The notes: generated by a model from the sequence alone, not told the origin. A DNA stretch of 64,000 bases from Corynebacterium durum (GCF_030408675.1 NZ_CP047200.1:434001-498000), one strand, 5' to 3'. Shown: positions 28,575 to 40,826, counted from the first letter of the stretch. Program-made: numbers and translations.

Positions 28575-29225
28575 GTGCTGATCCTTGCAATCGATACGTC
28601 CACGCCCACTCTGGTCACGGGGCTTGTCCGCGACGGCGTGACGGTGGCCGAGCGTATTCTTCCGAAGTGCCGTGAGCAGGAGGAACGTCTGGTTCCGTGC
28701 GTTCAGGAGTGTTTGGCGGAGGTGGATGCCACGTTCCAGGACGTCACCGCGATTGTGGTGGGCTGCGGTCCAGGGCCGTTCACGGGGTTGCGCGTCGGTA
28801 TGGCCACGGCCGCCGCGTTCGGTGATGCACTGGGGGTTCCGGTGCACGGTGTGTGTTCGCTGGATGCCATTGCCGCGCGTATCGACGCCCCGACGGTCCT
28901 GGTCACCACGGATGCTCGCCGTCGGGAGGTGTATTGGGCGTGGTATCAGGATGGGCGTCGTGTCGAGGGGCCCAGCGTGCAGTCCCCTGCGGAATCGTTT
29001 CCGCAAGCCCACATGGTGAATGTACCTGAGCACCTGGCTGACAAACTCTCAATAGAAGGCGCCCAGCGGGTGGATCTGGATCCCTCACCTGCGTCGTTGG
29101 TGGCTGTGGCGGATCTGGATAGTTCTCCGCAGCCGTTGGTGCCGTTGTATTTGCGACGCCCCGACGTGAAGGAACCGAAGCCGAGACCACCGAGTTCGGC
29201 TGTGCCGGATGTGGAGTGGCAGTGA
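28575..29225 (+). CDS. tsaB: tRNA t6A biosynthesis protein TsaB
   Basis: A 216-residue ASKHA-fold partner of TsaD. The N-terminal LILAIDTSTPTLVTGL and the GCGPGPFTGLRVGMATA motif are typical. It lacks the metal-binding histidines of TsaD, as expected for this scaffold subunit. The start is GTG at 28575, without a ribosome binding site and 9 nt after a -10 box. The stop TGA overlaps the rimI ATG by one base. Confidence 0.92.
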   Translation: MLILAIDTSTPTLVTGLVRDGVTVAERILPKCREQEERLVPCVQECLAEVDATFQDVTAIVVGCGPGPFTGLRVGMATAAAFGDALGVPVHGVCSLDAIAARIDAPTVLVTTDARRREVYWAWYQDGRRVEGPSVQSPAESFPQAHMVNVPEHLADKLSIEGAQRVDLDPSPASLVAVADLDSSPQPLVPLYLRRPDVKEPKPRPPSSAVPDVEWQ

Positions 29226-29686
29226 TGGAGCTTCGTCGCCTGGAGAATTGTCACGCGGTGCGCTGCGCCGAGCTGGAGGAAGTGCTGTTCTCCGGTGAGG
29301 ATCCGTGGTCTGAGCGAGCGTTTTATAGTGAGTTTGCGTATCCGTCGAACTTGTATATCGGCGCGTTTGACGACGAGGACCGCCTCATTGGTTACGCGGG
29401 CTTGGCGATGGTTGGCCCTCGGAATGACCCCGAGTTTGAAATTCACACCATCGGCGTGGATCCCGCGCACCAGGGCGAGGGCATTGGCCGCGCGATGATG
29501 GAGCAGTTGATGGCGGTGGCGGACCGGCATAACGGTCCGGTGTTTTTGGAGGTACGCACCGATAACACCCCCGCTATCTTCCTGTATGAGTCGCTTGGTT
29601 TCGTGGTGACGGGCACACGCAAGAATTACTACCAACCATCGGGTGCAGATGCGTTTACTATGCATAGGCCGTCGCAGGGGAAGTGA
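29225..29686 (+). CDS. rimI: Ribosomal-protein-alanine N-acetyltransferase RimI-like
   Basis: A 153-residue GNAT enzyme. The acetyl-CoA motif is GVDPAHQGEGIGRAMMEQLM, preceded by EFEIHTIGV, and the C-terminal part has FLEVRTDNTPAIFLYESLGF. RimI acetylates the N-terminus of S18 and other proteins. The ATG at 29225 overlaps the tsaB stop (TGATG) with GGAG upstream. Its place between tsaB and tsaD is conserved in actinobacteria. Confidence 0.9.
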   Translation: MELRRLENCHAVRCAELEEVLFSGEDPWSERAFYSEFAYPSNLYIGAFDDEDRLIGYAGLAMVGPRNDPEFEIHTIGVDPAHQGEGIGRAMMEQLMAVADRHNGPVFLEVRTDNTPAIFLYESLGFVVTGTRKNYYQPSGADAFTMHRPSQGK

Positions 29687-29730
29687 TGGTATCGTTCATC
29701 CGTTGGTGTTGGTGCTGAATAGTTGGGGTT

Positions 29731-30789
29731 GTGAGCATGCCAAGTAAGGTCGTTCTGGGCGTGGAAAGCTCGTGTGATGAAACAGGCGTGGGCATTGTCC
29801 GCGTCACCTATGGCGATGGCGAAGAACCCCGGTTGGAGATTTTGGCTGATCAGGTGGCTAGTTCGATGGAGCAGCACGCCCGTTTCGGCGGGGTTGTCCC
29901 AGAGATCGCGTCACGAGCGCACCTTGAGTCGATGGGGCCGGTGATGCGGGCGGCGCTTGCGGAATCGGGCGTCGATAAGCCGGATGTTGTGGCAGCGACA
30001 GTTGGACCTGGTTTGGCGGGTGCGTTGCTGGTAGGGGCCAGCGCGGCGAAGGCGTATGCGGCGGCGTGGGACGTGCCGTTTTATGGCGTGAATCACTTGG
30101 GTGGGCATGTTGCTGTGGCGAACCTGGAAGGTGAGCCCCTGCCGCACGCTGTGGCACTGTTGGTGTCGGGTGGGCACACACAGCTGCTTGAGGTGGACGG
30201 GGTGGGTGCACCGATGAAGGAACTGGGGTCCACACTTGACGACGCCGCGGGCGAAGCCTACGACAAAGTGGCACGTCTGCTGCGGTTGGGGTACCCCGGT
30301 GGTCCACTTGTGGATCGGTTGGCGCAGCGTGGCGATAGAAAAGCGATTAATTTTCCTCGCGGCCTGATGCGCCGCGATGATTCCCGACACGACTTTTCCT
30401 TCTCTGGTCTGAAAACCGCTGTGGCCAGGTATGTTGAGGCTGCCGAGCGCGCTGGCGAGGTGATTTCCGTGGAGGACGTGTGCGCGTCCTTCCAGGAAGC
30501 CGTGTGCGACGTTCTGACGTTCAAGGCGGTGCGGGCCTGTCAGGATGTAGGGGCGAAAGTGCTGCTGATCGGCGGGGGAGTGGCGGCGAATTCTAGGCTT
30601 CGTCAGCTGGCGGAGGATCGTTGTCGCAGCGCAGGGATTGAGCTGCGCGTGCCCTCATTCCGGTTGTGCACCGACAACGGCGTGATGGTCGCCGCGTTGG
30701 CGGCTCAGCGCGTGGCCGCAGGGGCGGAACCCAGCAGCCTGGGCGTGGGGACTGATTCCTCGCTGGAGGTTGAAGTGCCTCAGTTGTGA
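29731..30789 (+). CDS. tsaD: tRNA N6-adenosine threonylcarbamoyltransferase TsaD
   Basis: A 352-residue catalytic subunit of t6A synthesis. [15 protein letters not shown] starts the ASKHA fold; [15 protein letters not shown] and GVNHLGGH hold the metal ligands (His122 and His126 from this start); [11 protein letters not shown] and [10 protein letters not shown] are the later ATP and metal motifs. GTG at 29731 or ATG at 29737 can serve as start; TTGGGG favours the latter slightly. It ends 4 nt from the convergent DUF1963 gene. Confidence 0.95.
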   Translation: MSMPSKVVLGVESSCDETGVGIVRVTYGDGEEPRLEILADQVASSMEQHARFGGVVPEIASRAHLESMGPVMRAALAESGVDKPDVVAATVGPGLAGALLVGASAAKAYAAAWDVPFYGVNHLGGHVAVANLEGEPLPHAVALLVSGGHTQLLEVDGVGAPMKELGSTLDDAAGEAYDKVARLLRLGYPGGPLVDRLAQRGDRKAINFPRGLMRRDDSRHDFSFSGLKTAVARYVEAAERAGEVISVEDVCASFQEAVCDVLTFKAVRACQDVGAKVLLIGGGVAANSRLRQLAEDRCRSAGIELRVPSFRLCTDNGVMVAALAAQRVAAGAEPSSLGVGTDSSLEVEVPQL

Positions 30790-30793
30790 GGTT

Positions 30794-31633
30794 TTAGGAT
30801 GACTCGCACTCGTAGATGACCTTGCTGAAATCCAGAGCGGCCAGGTCGTCGCGATGAATGTAGAAGCGAGCCACGCCGCCGTCGGCAAGCATGAAGGCCG
30901 CGGCAGAGTGGTCTCCAAAGTAGGATTCCAGCTGGAAGAGCACTATGTACCCCGAGTCGGGGTGGTGGGGGTCTGTGGGTGCAGGCGCGTGATGCGTCTG
31001 TTGGAAAAGGTCTTCGCATAGGTAAATCCAGCCGCCGCCGAAGATGGTGTGGTGTTGTGAGTCCAGGAGCTCGGAGAGATCCAGGCCGTCATCGGTGTCA
31101 AAGTCGAAACCGTGGCGGCGGGTATGGGCGATGAACTCGTAGGCGCGGCTGGTGGGCAGCTGGTCGTAGAGCTGGCCGTCCAGGTCAAAATAGCCACGGG
31201 AGTCAATAACGCCATCCTCAGCGGGGGAGTCTGTTTCTGCATGTCCGTGGGAAAATTCGTCGGCGGGAATATAACGCACGAGGTGGCCGCGCCACTGTTC
31301 TGCATCGAGCATGTAGCCGCCGAGTCCCATGTCGCCGTCGTCTGCGATGAAAAACTGGATCAGGCCGCTGGTTGGGATGCCGTCGCGTTCAGGAAGTTCG
31401 GCGAGGTTAATTTGGGCGAGGAAGAACAGCGGATTGCCGCAACCATCGGTGGGCCACGGGTAGGACGGACTGATAAAAGCCGGTCCGCGCACCCGGGAAC
31501 CTGTGAGGTGGGGATTGGCGTCATGCCTGGGTGTGAGGTGAAGGGCCGTGGTCCGGCGGGCAGTCCCTTCGAGCAGTGGGAGGAAAGGCGCAAATTCCGG
31601 GGTGAGGTCTACGGTTAACACGGTGTTGTCCAC
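30794..31633 (-). CDS. DUF1963 (YwqG-like) protein
   Basis: A 279-residue cytosolic protein. The motif NPLFFLAQINLAELPE followed by GLIQFFIADDGDMG is diagnostic of DUF1963. The rest is acidic with several His/Asp clusters, and the C-terminus has GYIVLFQLESYFGDHSAAAF. Function is unknown. The start is GTG at 31633 after AGGAG on the minus strand. It is convergent with tsaD. Confidence 0.75.
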   Translation of the reverse strand: MDNTVLTVDLTPEFAPFLPLLEGTARRTTALHLTPRHDANPHLTGSRVRGPAFISPSYPWPTDGCGNPLFFLAQINLAELPERDGIPTSGLIQFFIADDGDMGLGGYMLDAEQWRGHLVRYIPADEFSHGHAETDSPAEDGVIDSRGYFDLDGQLYDQLPTSRAYEFIAHTRRHGFDFDTDDGLDLSELLDSQHHTIFGGGWIYLCEDLFQQTHHAPAPTDPHHPDSGYIVLFQLESYFGDHSAAAFMLADGGVARFYIHRDDLAALDFSKVIYECESS

Positions 31634-31645
31634 GGTTTCTCCTAG

Positions 31646-32143
31646 TGATCAAAAACAGAATGTAGTAGTCATGCTACCAGCTTTTATGTTGTTTGTGTTT
31701 GTGGGGTCTGGCATATAGTAGGTGGGATCTTTTTTCCTTATTGGTATGCTCGTTTTAGTGAAAAATAATGGCGTTATAGTCGCGGGGCCAAGGGGGATTT
31801 TTCGCTTTTGAACTGGGGAAATGATGCCAGGAATCACAAGGTAGAAATAGATGTACGTATCAACATTAAATGGAAAATTACGGACGGCAGTATATTATTT
31901 TATGCAACAAGGTTGTTGATCTGATTATTGCATGGATTTTGCATGAGTAATTAGTGAAGTCTCACTTATGAAGTGGCTATTCTTTTCGGTGCTGTGGGGG
32001 TGTTAGGCATGGCCTTAGCTGTGTTGGAGGGGTTGGGGGTGTCATCAGGGCACACTGCTGGACCCCGCTTAATGAACTTCCATGAGGTCCACGTCCCGCG
32101 TGTTTGCGGCTAGCGAACATGCAGGTGGGTAGTACGTAAATAG
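31646..32143. other. AT-rich intergenic region
   Basis: About 500 bp between the DUF1963 gene and the groES promoter. The first 340 bp are distinctly AT-rich compared with the surroundings and contain no open frame of any length or quality. It may hold the DUF1963 promoter. I see no RNA gene, repeat or phage-like attachment site. Confidence 0.5.
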
Positions 32144-32178
32144 TTGAGGGGCTGGCACTCGCGGGGGTAGAGTGCTAA
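32144..32178 (+). promoter_or_regulatory. groESL promoter with CIRCE operator
   Basis: CTGGCACTC (32152-32160), 9 nt, and GAGTGCTAA (32170-32178) make a CIRCE element, with one mismatch pair from the consensus TTAGCACTC-N9-GAGTGCTAA. It overlaps TTGAGG (32144-32149) and TAGAGT (32168-32173), an 18 nt-spaced promoter. CIRCE is the target of the heat-shock repressor HrcA. Confidence 0.85.
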
Positions 32179-32292
32179 GAGGTTGTGTGAAACAGGGCAG
32201 CTGTTCACCCGCGACGACAGCTGTGCTGGCAGATGCAACCGGCGCAATGCCAACCATCACATGATGGCAACTATCACATGGAGGAATTTGTA

Positions 32293-32592
32293 GTGTCGAA
32301 CGTTAACATTAAGCCCCTTGAGGACAAGATCCTCGTCCAGATTAATGAGGCTGAAACCACCACCGCTTCCGGCCTGGTTATTCCGGATTCCGCGAAGGAG
32401 AAGCCTCAGGAGGCTACGGTCATTGCTGTGGGTGCTGGCCGCTTTGATGAGAAGGGCGAGCGCGTTCCTATGGATGTCAAGGAAGGCGACGTGGTGATCT
32501 TCTCCAAGTACGGCGGGACTGAAATCAAGTACCAGGGTGAGGAGTACTTGATCCTGGCTCAGCGTGACATCCTCGCCATTGTTGAGAAGTAA
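32293..32592 (+). CDS. groES: Co-chaperonin GroES
   Basis: A 99-residue heptameric lid for Gro[30 protein letters not shown] (mobile loop) and [16 protein letters not shown] are typical. The GTG at 32293 follows GAGGAA; the frame is open to 32233 but that lies in the leader. It is controlled by the CIRCE operator upstream and is followed after 12 nt by groEL. Confidence 0.95.
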   Translation: MSNVNIKPLEDKILVQINEAETTTASGLVIPDSAKEKPQEATVIAVGAGRFDEKGERVPMDVKEGDVVIFSKYGGTEIKYQGEEYLILAQRDILAIVEK

Positions 32593-34221
<1,629 letters not shown>

Positions 34222-34231
34222 TGCATAGACC

Positions 34232-34263
34232 AAAGGCCCCAGGATTGACCGCCTGGGGCCTTT
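34232..34263 (+). terminator. Terminator of groES-groEL
   Basis: A perfect 12 bp stem (34232-34243 with 34252-34263), AAAGGCCCCAGG on the left, 8 nt loop, ending in TTT. Confidence 0.85.
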
Positions 34264-34543
34264 GCTGTGGGGAATGTAGTGGATATAGGAAACGTCATAC
34301 CACCACCCGTGCCACATGTGATTTATGTTATATTTTCTTGGGATTATGGGTGTTTTCCCTGTTCATGTATGGAATTGTTGTTGAACAACGGAAACGATTA
34401 ACCAATCGACAACGATGTAACGTGGGTCAAGTCTCTGTAAAATGGAGGATCAATCTAAGGTACTGTGCTCAGGTCTTCATAAGATGCTTCTCAACAAGTG
34501 TATAGGAGATCTTAGTCTGCGAGTGAAGGGAACAGGTTCCAGG
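34264..34543 (+). promoter_or_regulatory. sigD upstream region
   Basis: No gene is seen in this 280 bp. It contains GTTGTTGAACAAC-like and CGATTAACCAATCG inverted repeats, and GTAACG (34418-34423), which resembles the -35 element reported for SigD promoters in related actinobacteria; the matching -10 is unclear. Autoregulation of sigD is possible but not shown. Confidence 0.3.
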
Positions 34544-35107
34544 GTGAACGAGTCGGAGCGTGAACTAGCTGACCTAGTTCCCCGTGCTGCCGGCGGTGAC
34601 CGCGCCGCGATGCAACGCATCATGGTTATTATTCACCCAATTGTTCTGCGTTATGCACGTGCACGAATCGGTGGCGGGAGGCATCCCACCGCTGAAGACG
34701 TGGCACAAGAAATCTGTCTGGCGGTGGCAATGTCCGTGGGAAATTACGTTGACCGCGGTCGTCCGTTTTTGGCCTTTGTGTACGGCATTGCATCGAATAA
34801 AGTAGCGGATGCGCATCGTGCGTTGTCGCGGGAAATGTCCAATCCGACCGAAGATGTTCCCGAAACCGCGCTGGAACATGATACGCCAGAAGAATATGCA
34901 CTGGTCAGCGATGGAAGTAACAGAGTGCGACTTCTTCTCGATTCATTAAGTGAAAAGGCACGAGAAGTCATTATTTTGAGAGTTTTCGTTGGCCTCTCCG
35001 CAGAAGAAACTGCGGAGATTGTAGGCAGTACCCCCGGGGCTGTGCGGGTTGCTCAACATCGAGCACTTGCATCGCTCCGGAAAAATTTAGATGGGCAGGA
35101 GCGATAG
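34544..35107 (+). CDS. sigD: ECF-type RNA polymerase sigma factor SigD
   Basis: A 187-residue sigma-70 family factor. Region 2 spans residues ~20-100 (IIHPIVLRYARARI, EDVAQEICLAV, FVYGIASNKVADAHR) and region 4 spans ~130-185 (SEKAREVIILRVFVGLSAEE, GSTPGAVRVAQHRAL). The GTG at 34544 gives the usual length; the frame stays open to 34442. Immediately downstream is its anti-sigma factor. In corynebacteria SigD controls cell-envelope (mycomembrane) genes. Confidence 0.9.
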   Translation: MNESERELADLVPRAAGGDRAAMQRIMVIIHPIVLRYARARIGGGRHPTAEDVAQEICLAVAMSVGNYVDRGRPFLAFVYGIASNKVADAHRALSREMSNPTEDVPETALEHDTPEEYALVSDGSNRVRLLLDSLSEKAREVIILRVFVGLSAEETAEIVGSTPGAVRVAQHRALASLRKNLDGQER

Positions 35108-35109
35108 GT

Positions 35110-36222
35110 ATGGATCAACGCCGCCCCGGCGGGGACCACGACGCGTTTGCCGAACACACTGATGATGTGTTGTTCGACACCGACGTCTTCCTCACCGAGC
35201 TCTCTAAAGGACATGACCCTTCCGAGGGAGAGGACCCGCTCGCGCAGCTTCTCCTCTCCTTCAATGATGAGGTTATTTACTCACGAGCACCAGAGCCGCC
35301 GACCATTGACAATGCGTTCATGGGGCGTTTTGATGCCGCGACGGAGATCTTCGAACCAGTCACCGATGCCGCATCGCTGCTGGACCGCCAGCCGGACCTT
35401 TCTGCTGATGACGGCTATGCTGATGATTATTTCGAAGGTGGAGCGGAGTACGCTGACCGCACTGAGCAGGCAGAACCAAAGGATCAGGTTGACGATTACG
35501 ATAGTGCTGTGGCGGACGTGGTTCCGCTGGAATCACGGCGTCGTAAACCGCGTATCAACGCGTTCATGTCTGGGTTGATCGGTGCTGCCGCAGCAACCTT
35601 GGTGATTGCTGGCAGTGGCGCGGCTATCTACAACTCCCAGCCGGGATCGTTCCTGTGGGGGCTGAATACCAAGCTGTTTGGTGATCACGCAGCGGTCGTG
35701 GAATTGGCAAGCACCCTGGAGCAGGTGGATAACCTCAATGCCAAGGGCGATACTGATGGTGCTTTGGCGTTGCTGGAACAGGCAAAATCACTGATCAAGG
35801 AGATTAACTCTAAGGACCGTGCCACCTTGCGCCGCGACATTGATCAATCGGAGCAGCGCATTTCCACGCAGACGGTGACCGCAGCCCCGCCCACCTCGAC
35901 AACGCCACCCACGTCTGAGTCGGAGCCTGTGCCCACGGTGACGGTGACAGTTACGGCTACGGTTGGGCCAAATGGTGTGGTCCAGAACCAAAATCAAAGC
36001 GGCGGCGGGGCTTCGCAGGTGGCGCCGACGACTAATCCGCTGCCACAGTCGGCTCCCTCAACGGCTGTTACCAGTACACCGGCAAGCACCACGGGTGATG
36101 GCGGAGGTGCGCAGAATAATAACCAGAGTAATCAGCCGCCACGGCATATCAGTTCCGTGCCGAAACCAAGCAGCAATGAGCCATCGCAGCCTGGAGCGAA
36201 CGCTGGAAGCAGCGATCCGTAA
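35110..36222 (+). CDS. rsdA: Anti-sigma-D factor RsdA
   Basis: A 370-residue membrane protein, 2 nt after sigD. The cytoplasmic N-terminus has the sigma-binding region (LFDTDVFLTELSKG and DPLAQLLLSFNDEV, residues ~20-60). One transmembrane helix lies near residues 155-175 (GLIGAAAATLVIAGSGAAIY). The extracytoplasmic part has a helical segment and then a Thr/Pro/Ser/Asn-rich tail. It would hold SigD at the membrane until proteolysis releases it. Confidence 0.88.
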   Translation: MDQRRPGGDHDAFAEHTDDVLFDTDVFLTELSKGHDPSEGEDPLAQLLLSFNDEVIYSRAPEPPTIDNAFMGRFDAATEIFEPVTDAASLLDRQPDLSADDGYADDYFEGGAEYADRTEQAEPKDQVDDYDSAVADVVPLESRRRKPRINAFMSGLIGAAAATLVIAGSGAAIYNSQPGSFLWGLNTKLFGDHAAVVELASTLEQVDNLNAKGDTDGALALLEQAKSLIKEINSKDRATLRRDIDQSEQRISTQTVTAAPPTSTTPPTSESEPVPTVTVTVTATVGPNGVVQNQNQSGGGASQVAPTTNPLPQSAPSTAVTSTPASTTGDGGGAQNNNQSNQPPRHISSVPKPSSNEPSQPGANAGSSDP

Positions 36223-36287
36223 CACAAGGCTTATGGGTAGGTAATGTGCCCCCGCAGTATGGGCTGGACAGCTTCTAGGTAGTTCTT

Positions 36288-36659
36288 TTAAGAAGCGTTC
36301 AGCCCATCAACGTATCCAAGGCAGTAATCCCAGGGCACGTATGCCTCAACAGCGGGGCAGGCGCTGGGTTCGTGCACGGGGCTAAGCTCACCAGCCAGGG
36401 TGGCGCGCATGTTTGCTTCCATGATGTCCCAGCCGTAGTAGTGGTTTTCTTGGCAGTCTTCACACATGAAGAAGATGCCGAGTACCCCTCGGGGTTCCAG
36501 TGCCGCGCGGAACTGCGCAACCAGCTCCATGTCTTCGAGAATGTGTCGGCGGTCTTCGTCACTGAGGGGCGGCATGGGCTCCTCAGTGTCAAACAGCGCA
36601 GCAGGATCGTTCGGGTCGTCTGCGAAGGGATCCTGAGGCATGAGGGGGTCGAAGTTCAC
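36288..36659 (-). CDS. DUF5319 family protein
   Basis: A 123-residue acidic protein. The N-terminus NFDPLMPQDPFADDPNDPAA and the CEDCQENHYYGWDIMEANM motif, with a CxxC-H arrangement that could bind metal, match the DUF5319 family next to sigD/rsdA in corynebacteria and mycobacteria. The GTG at 36659 coincides with the predicted transcription start; the frame is open to 36698. Function is unknown. Confidence 0.75.
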   Translation of the reverse strand: MNFDPLMPQDPFADDPNDPAALFDTEEPMPPLSDEDRRHILEDMELVAQFRAALEPRGVLGIFFMCEDCQENHYYGWDIMEANMRATLAGELSPVHEPSACPAVEAYVPWDYCLGYVDGLNAS

Positions 36660-36666
36660 AACAGCA

Positions 36667-36695
36667 ACAATAATTGCTGTGGCTGTGCCGGGCAA
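36667..36695 (-). promoter_or_regulatory. Promoter of the DUF5319 gene, leaderless
   Basis: On the minus strand TTGCCC (36690-36695), a 17 nt spacer and TATTGT (36667-36672) end 7 nt before the GTG at 36659, so transcription would begin at the start codon. Confidence 0.5.
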
Positions 36696-36846
36696 CAAGT
36701 AATATCATTCCGAAGTTCCCGTATTGCAGTTCCCGCAAACGGGGTGGCTGCGGCTACTCTAGATGACATCATGCCTCCGCGCGTGGGATTATAACGGGAA
36801 TATCTTGGCGTTGAAGAGCATTTCTTTAAATACATAGTGTTGTTGA

Positions 36847-38391
<1,545 letters not shown>

Positions 38392-38403
38392 TTAAGGACC
38401 ACT

Positions 38404-39564
38404 GTGCGTAACAACGTCGAACTCGGCATCGGCCGCGAGGCCCGCCGCTCTTACTCCCTCAACGAGATTGCCATCGTCCCGTCTCGCCGCACTCGTTCCT
38501 CCAAAGATGTGGATACCTCGTGGAATATTGATGCCTACAGCTTTGACATTCCCTTTATGTCCCACCCTTCCGATGCCTTGGCGAGCCCTGAGTTTGTGAT
38601 GGAAATGCACAGGCAAGGCGGGCTGGGCGTGATCAACGCGGAAGGCATGTGGGGCAGGCATGCGGACCTGGATGCCGCCATTGCCGAGGTCCTGAACGCC
38701 GCCGTCGATGAATACGGTGGCTACGACTTCAACAACGCTAAAGCCGTCGCTGTGCTGCAGAAGCTTCACTCCGCTCCCATCAACGAAGACCTGCTCACTG
38801 AACGCATCGCGGAAGTACGAGCATCCGGGGCCACCGTTGCCGTGCGGGTATCACCCCAGCATGCTCACGAGCTTGCACCTCTAGTAATCAAAGCCGGTAC
38901 GGAACTTCTGGTCATTCAAGGAACCCTCATCTCCGCAGAGCATGTCGCCGCCGACGGGGAACCGCTCAATCTCAAAGAGTTCATTGGATCACTCGACGTG
39001 CCCGTCATTGCGGGCGGAGTCACCGACTACACCACTGCGTTGCACCTCATGCGCACTGGTGCTGCGGGCATCATCATCGGCGGCGGAACCAGTACCACCG
39101 ATCTTGCGCTGGGTATTGATGCCCCGATGGCCACCGCTATTGCCGATGCTGCGGCGGCTCGGCGCGACTACCTCGACGAGACAGGCGGGCGCTACGTCCA
39201 TCTTATTGCCGACGGCGAGATTGAAACCTCAGGCGACGTGGCTAAGGCCATCGCCTGTGGTGCCGACGCTGTGATGTTGGGGGCACCGCTTGCACAGGCC
39301 AGCGAGGCCGCCGCGCCAGGATATTACTGGCCTGCTGTGGCAGGGCATCCCCGATTCCCGCGCGGCGTTGTGGAACCTGCGCCAGGTCGTGTGTATGAAG
39401 AGGCTGATCAACGCCCCAGCTTGGAGGTTGTTCTTCATGGGCCGTCCGCTGACGCATTCGGTGCACTGAACCTGGTGGGTGGTTTACGGCGTGCCATGGC
39501 CAAGTGTGGCTACACCGATCTAAAGAAGTTCCAGAAGGTGCAGTTGGCTATTCGCGGGGAATAG
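38404..39564 (+). CDS. guaB3: GuaB3 family IMP dehydrogenase-related protein
   Basis: A 386-residue paralogue of IMP dehydrogenase without CBS domains. The opening GIGREARRSYSLNEIAIVPS and the motif AAARRDYLDETGGRYVHLIA identify GuaB3. The loop that carries the catalytic Cys in GuaB reads IIIGGGTSTTDLALGI here, with no Cys, so IMP dehydrogenation by the normal mechanism is unlikely. Actinobacteria keep it next to guaB. A role in GMP/IMP balance is inferred from family reports. Confidence 0.85.
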   Translation: MRNNVELGIGREARRSYSLNEIAIVPSRRTRSSKDVDTSWNIDAYSFDIPFMSHPSDALASPEFVMEMHRQGGLGVINAEGMWGRHADLDAAIAEVLNAAVDEYGGYDFNNAKAVAVLQKLHSAPINEDLLTERIAEVRASGATVAVRVSPQHAHELAPLVIKAGTELLVIQGTLISAEHVAADGEPLNLKEFIGSLDVPVIAGGVTDYTTALHLMRTGAAGIIIGGGTSTTDLALGIDAPMATAIADAAAARRDYLDETGGRYVHLIADGEIETSGDVAKAIACGADAVMLGAPLAQASEAAAPGYYWPAVAGHPRFPRGVVEPAPGRVYEEADQRPSLEVVLHGPSADAFGALNLVGGLRRAMAKCGYTDLKKFQKVQLAIRGE

Positions 39565-39632
39565 GTTTGGCAGGGCTGTCCATCATCTGCCGAACCGCAA
39601 GAAATACCCTGGAAAATGATCAGTTCTGCACA

Positions 39633-39661
39633 GTGTGCTTATGCTCAAAGCACACTTTTAC
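39633..39661. terminator. Terminator between guaB3 and the mycolyltransferase gene
   Basis: AGTGTGCTT (39633-39641) pairs perfectly with AAGCACACT (39649-39657), 7 nt loop, followed by TTTTA. It serves guaB3 and perhaps the convergent gene. Confidence 0.7.
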
Positions 39662-39722
39662 CCCTGTCATGTAGGCCCACTCCCAGGTACACAACATCTC
39701 ATTTTTGTGCTTGCTGGTTGGC

Positions 39723-40682
39723 CTACGCGCCGATAGCGGGGGCGATGGTTCGCCAGGAGGTGCGTAGCTGGTGTTCGAAAAGCGGCCAAGTGTGGGCACC
39801 GTTCGGGGCATAAAAGCGGTCTACGTTGACGCCAGCCGCGCGGGCGTTGTTGGTGAAGTGCTCTGAGCAGGCGTTGGCTGCGCCTTCAACCACGAGCGGC
39901 CCGCCCCATAGCCCAACGTTGTAGTGGTTTCCGTCAACCTCGCCGGGTACGCCGGAGGCAGATCCCACGAAGACAGCAACGTCGCGGAGTCGGGTTGGCT
40001 GGGCATTGGGGTCGTGGTCGGCCCATGCGGGATCCCAGGGTGGTCCCCACGCGTTTCCAATGTTTCCGCCGGTGCCAAGAACAAGACCCGCAGCTAGAGG
40101 TGAGCCAACAACACCGGAACTCATGGGGCAACCGGAATAAGTGGCTGCGGCTTTAAACCTGCCAGGGTTGTGGGCCGCGATATCAAGGGCAGGTCCGCCG
40201 GACATGGAGAGTCCTGCAACGGCATCGCGACCGGTTCCGTTGAATTCGCGGTCAATCACGGAGGGGAGTTCTTGGGTGAGGTAGGTAGTCCATTTGTTGC
40301 GACCGAGGATGGGGTCGTCCTGGTACCAGTCACTGTAGAGTGAGCCTTTGCCGCCGATGGGGGATACGACGTTGACGTTTTTGTCGCGGAAGAAGCTTCG
40401 ATAATCAGTGGTGTTTGCCCAGGTCAGTCCATCTGTTCCGCCGTAGTACCCGGGGAGAAGGTAGAGGGTGGGGCGGGGCGCATTGCCTTCGGGGACAAGA
40501 ATGTCGTTGGGGATCACGGCGTTGTGGGCCGGTGAGTAGACGTGGATGCGCAGGAACTGGGCGTCGATACGCTCGGTGCTTACTAGGTGAGGGCCGTCCT
40601 GAGCGGAGGCTGTTGGTGTGATTGCCACAACTCCGATGAACGTCAGCGCGGCAAACAGCATTGTCGTGATGCGTCGGACCAT
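39723..40682 (-). CDS. Secreted corynomycolyltransferase, antigen 85 family
   Basis: A 319-residue exported alpha/beta hydrolase. A signal peptide (residues 1-27, ending TASAQ) precedes the domain. AVAGLSMSGGPALDIA holds the nucleophile Ser, and APNGAHTWPLFE the catalytic His. LYLLPGYYGGTDGLTW resembles the oxyanion region of Ag85/Cmt proteins, which move mycolic acids between trehalose and arabinogalactan in the outer membrane. It has no C-terminal anchor or LGFP repeats. A -10 like TATAAA lies just upstream on the minus strand. Confidence 0.85.
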   Translation of the reverse strand: MVRRITTMLFAALTFIGVVAITPTASAQDGPHLVSTERIDAQFLRIHVYSPAHNAVIPNDILVPEGNAPRPTLYLLPGYYGGTDGLTWANTTDYRSFFRDKNVNVVSPIGGKGSLYSDWYQDDPILGRNKWTTYLTQELPSVIDREFNGTGRDAVAGLSMSGGPALDIAAHNPGRFKAAATYSGCPMSSGVVGSPLAAGLVLGTGGNIGNAWGPPWDPAWADHDPNAQPTRLRDVAVFVGSASGVPGEVDGNHYNVGLWGGPLVVEGAANACSEHFTNNARAAGVNVDRFYAPNGAHTWPLFEHQLRTSWRTIAPAIGA

Positions 40683-40826
40683 GTTATCTAGGTTAGTTTA
40701 TATAAAGAAAAGACGCACCTATAGATCTTGATTTATCGATAACGGATTGTGGCGCTCATGTGCTACCGCTTATTGGGGGTGTTGCGTCGGGCGAACTCCT
40801 CATTATTTATCACATGTGCTTGCGAT

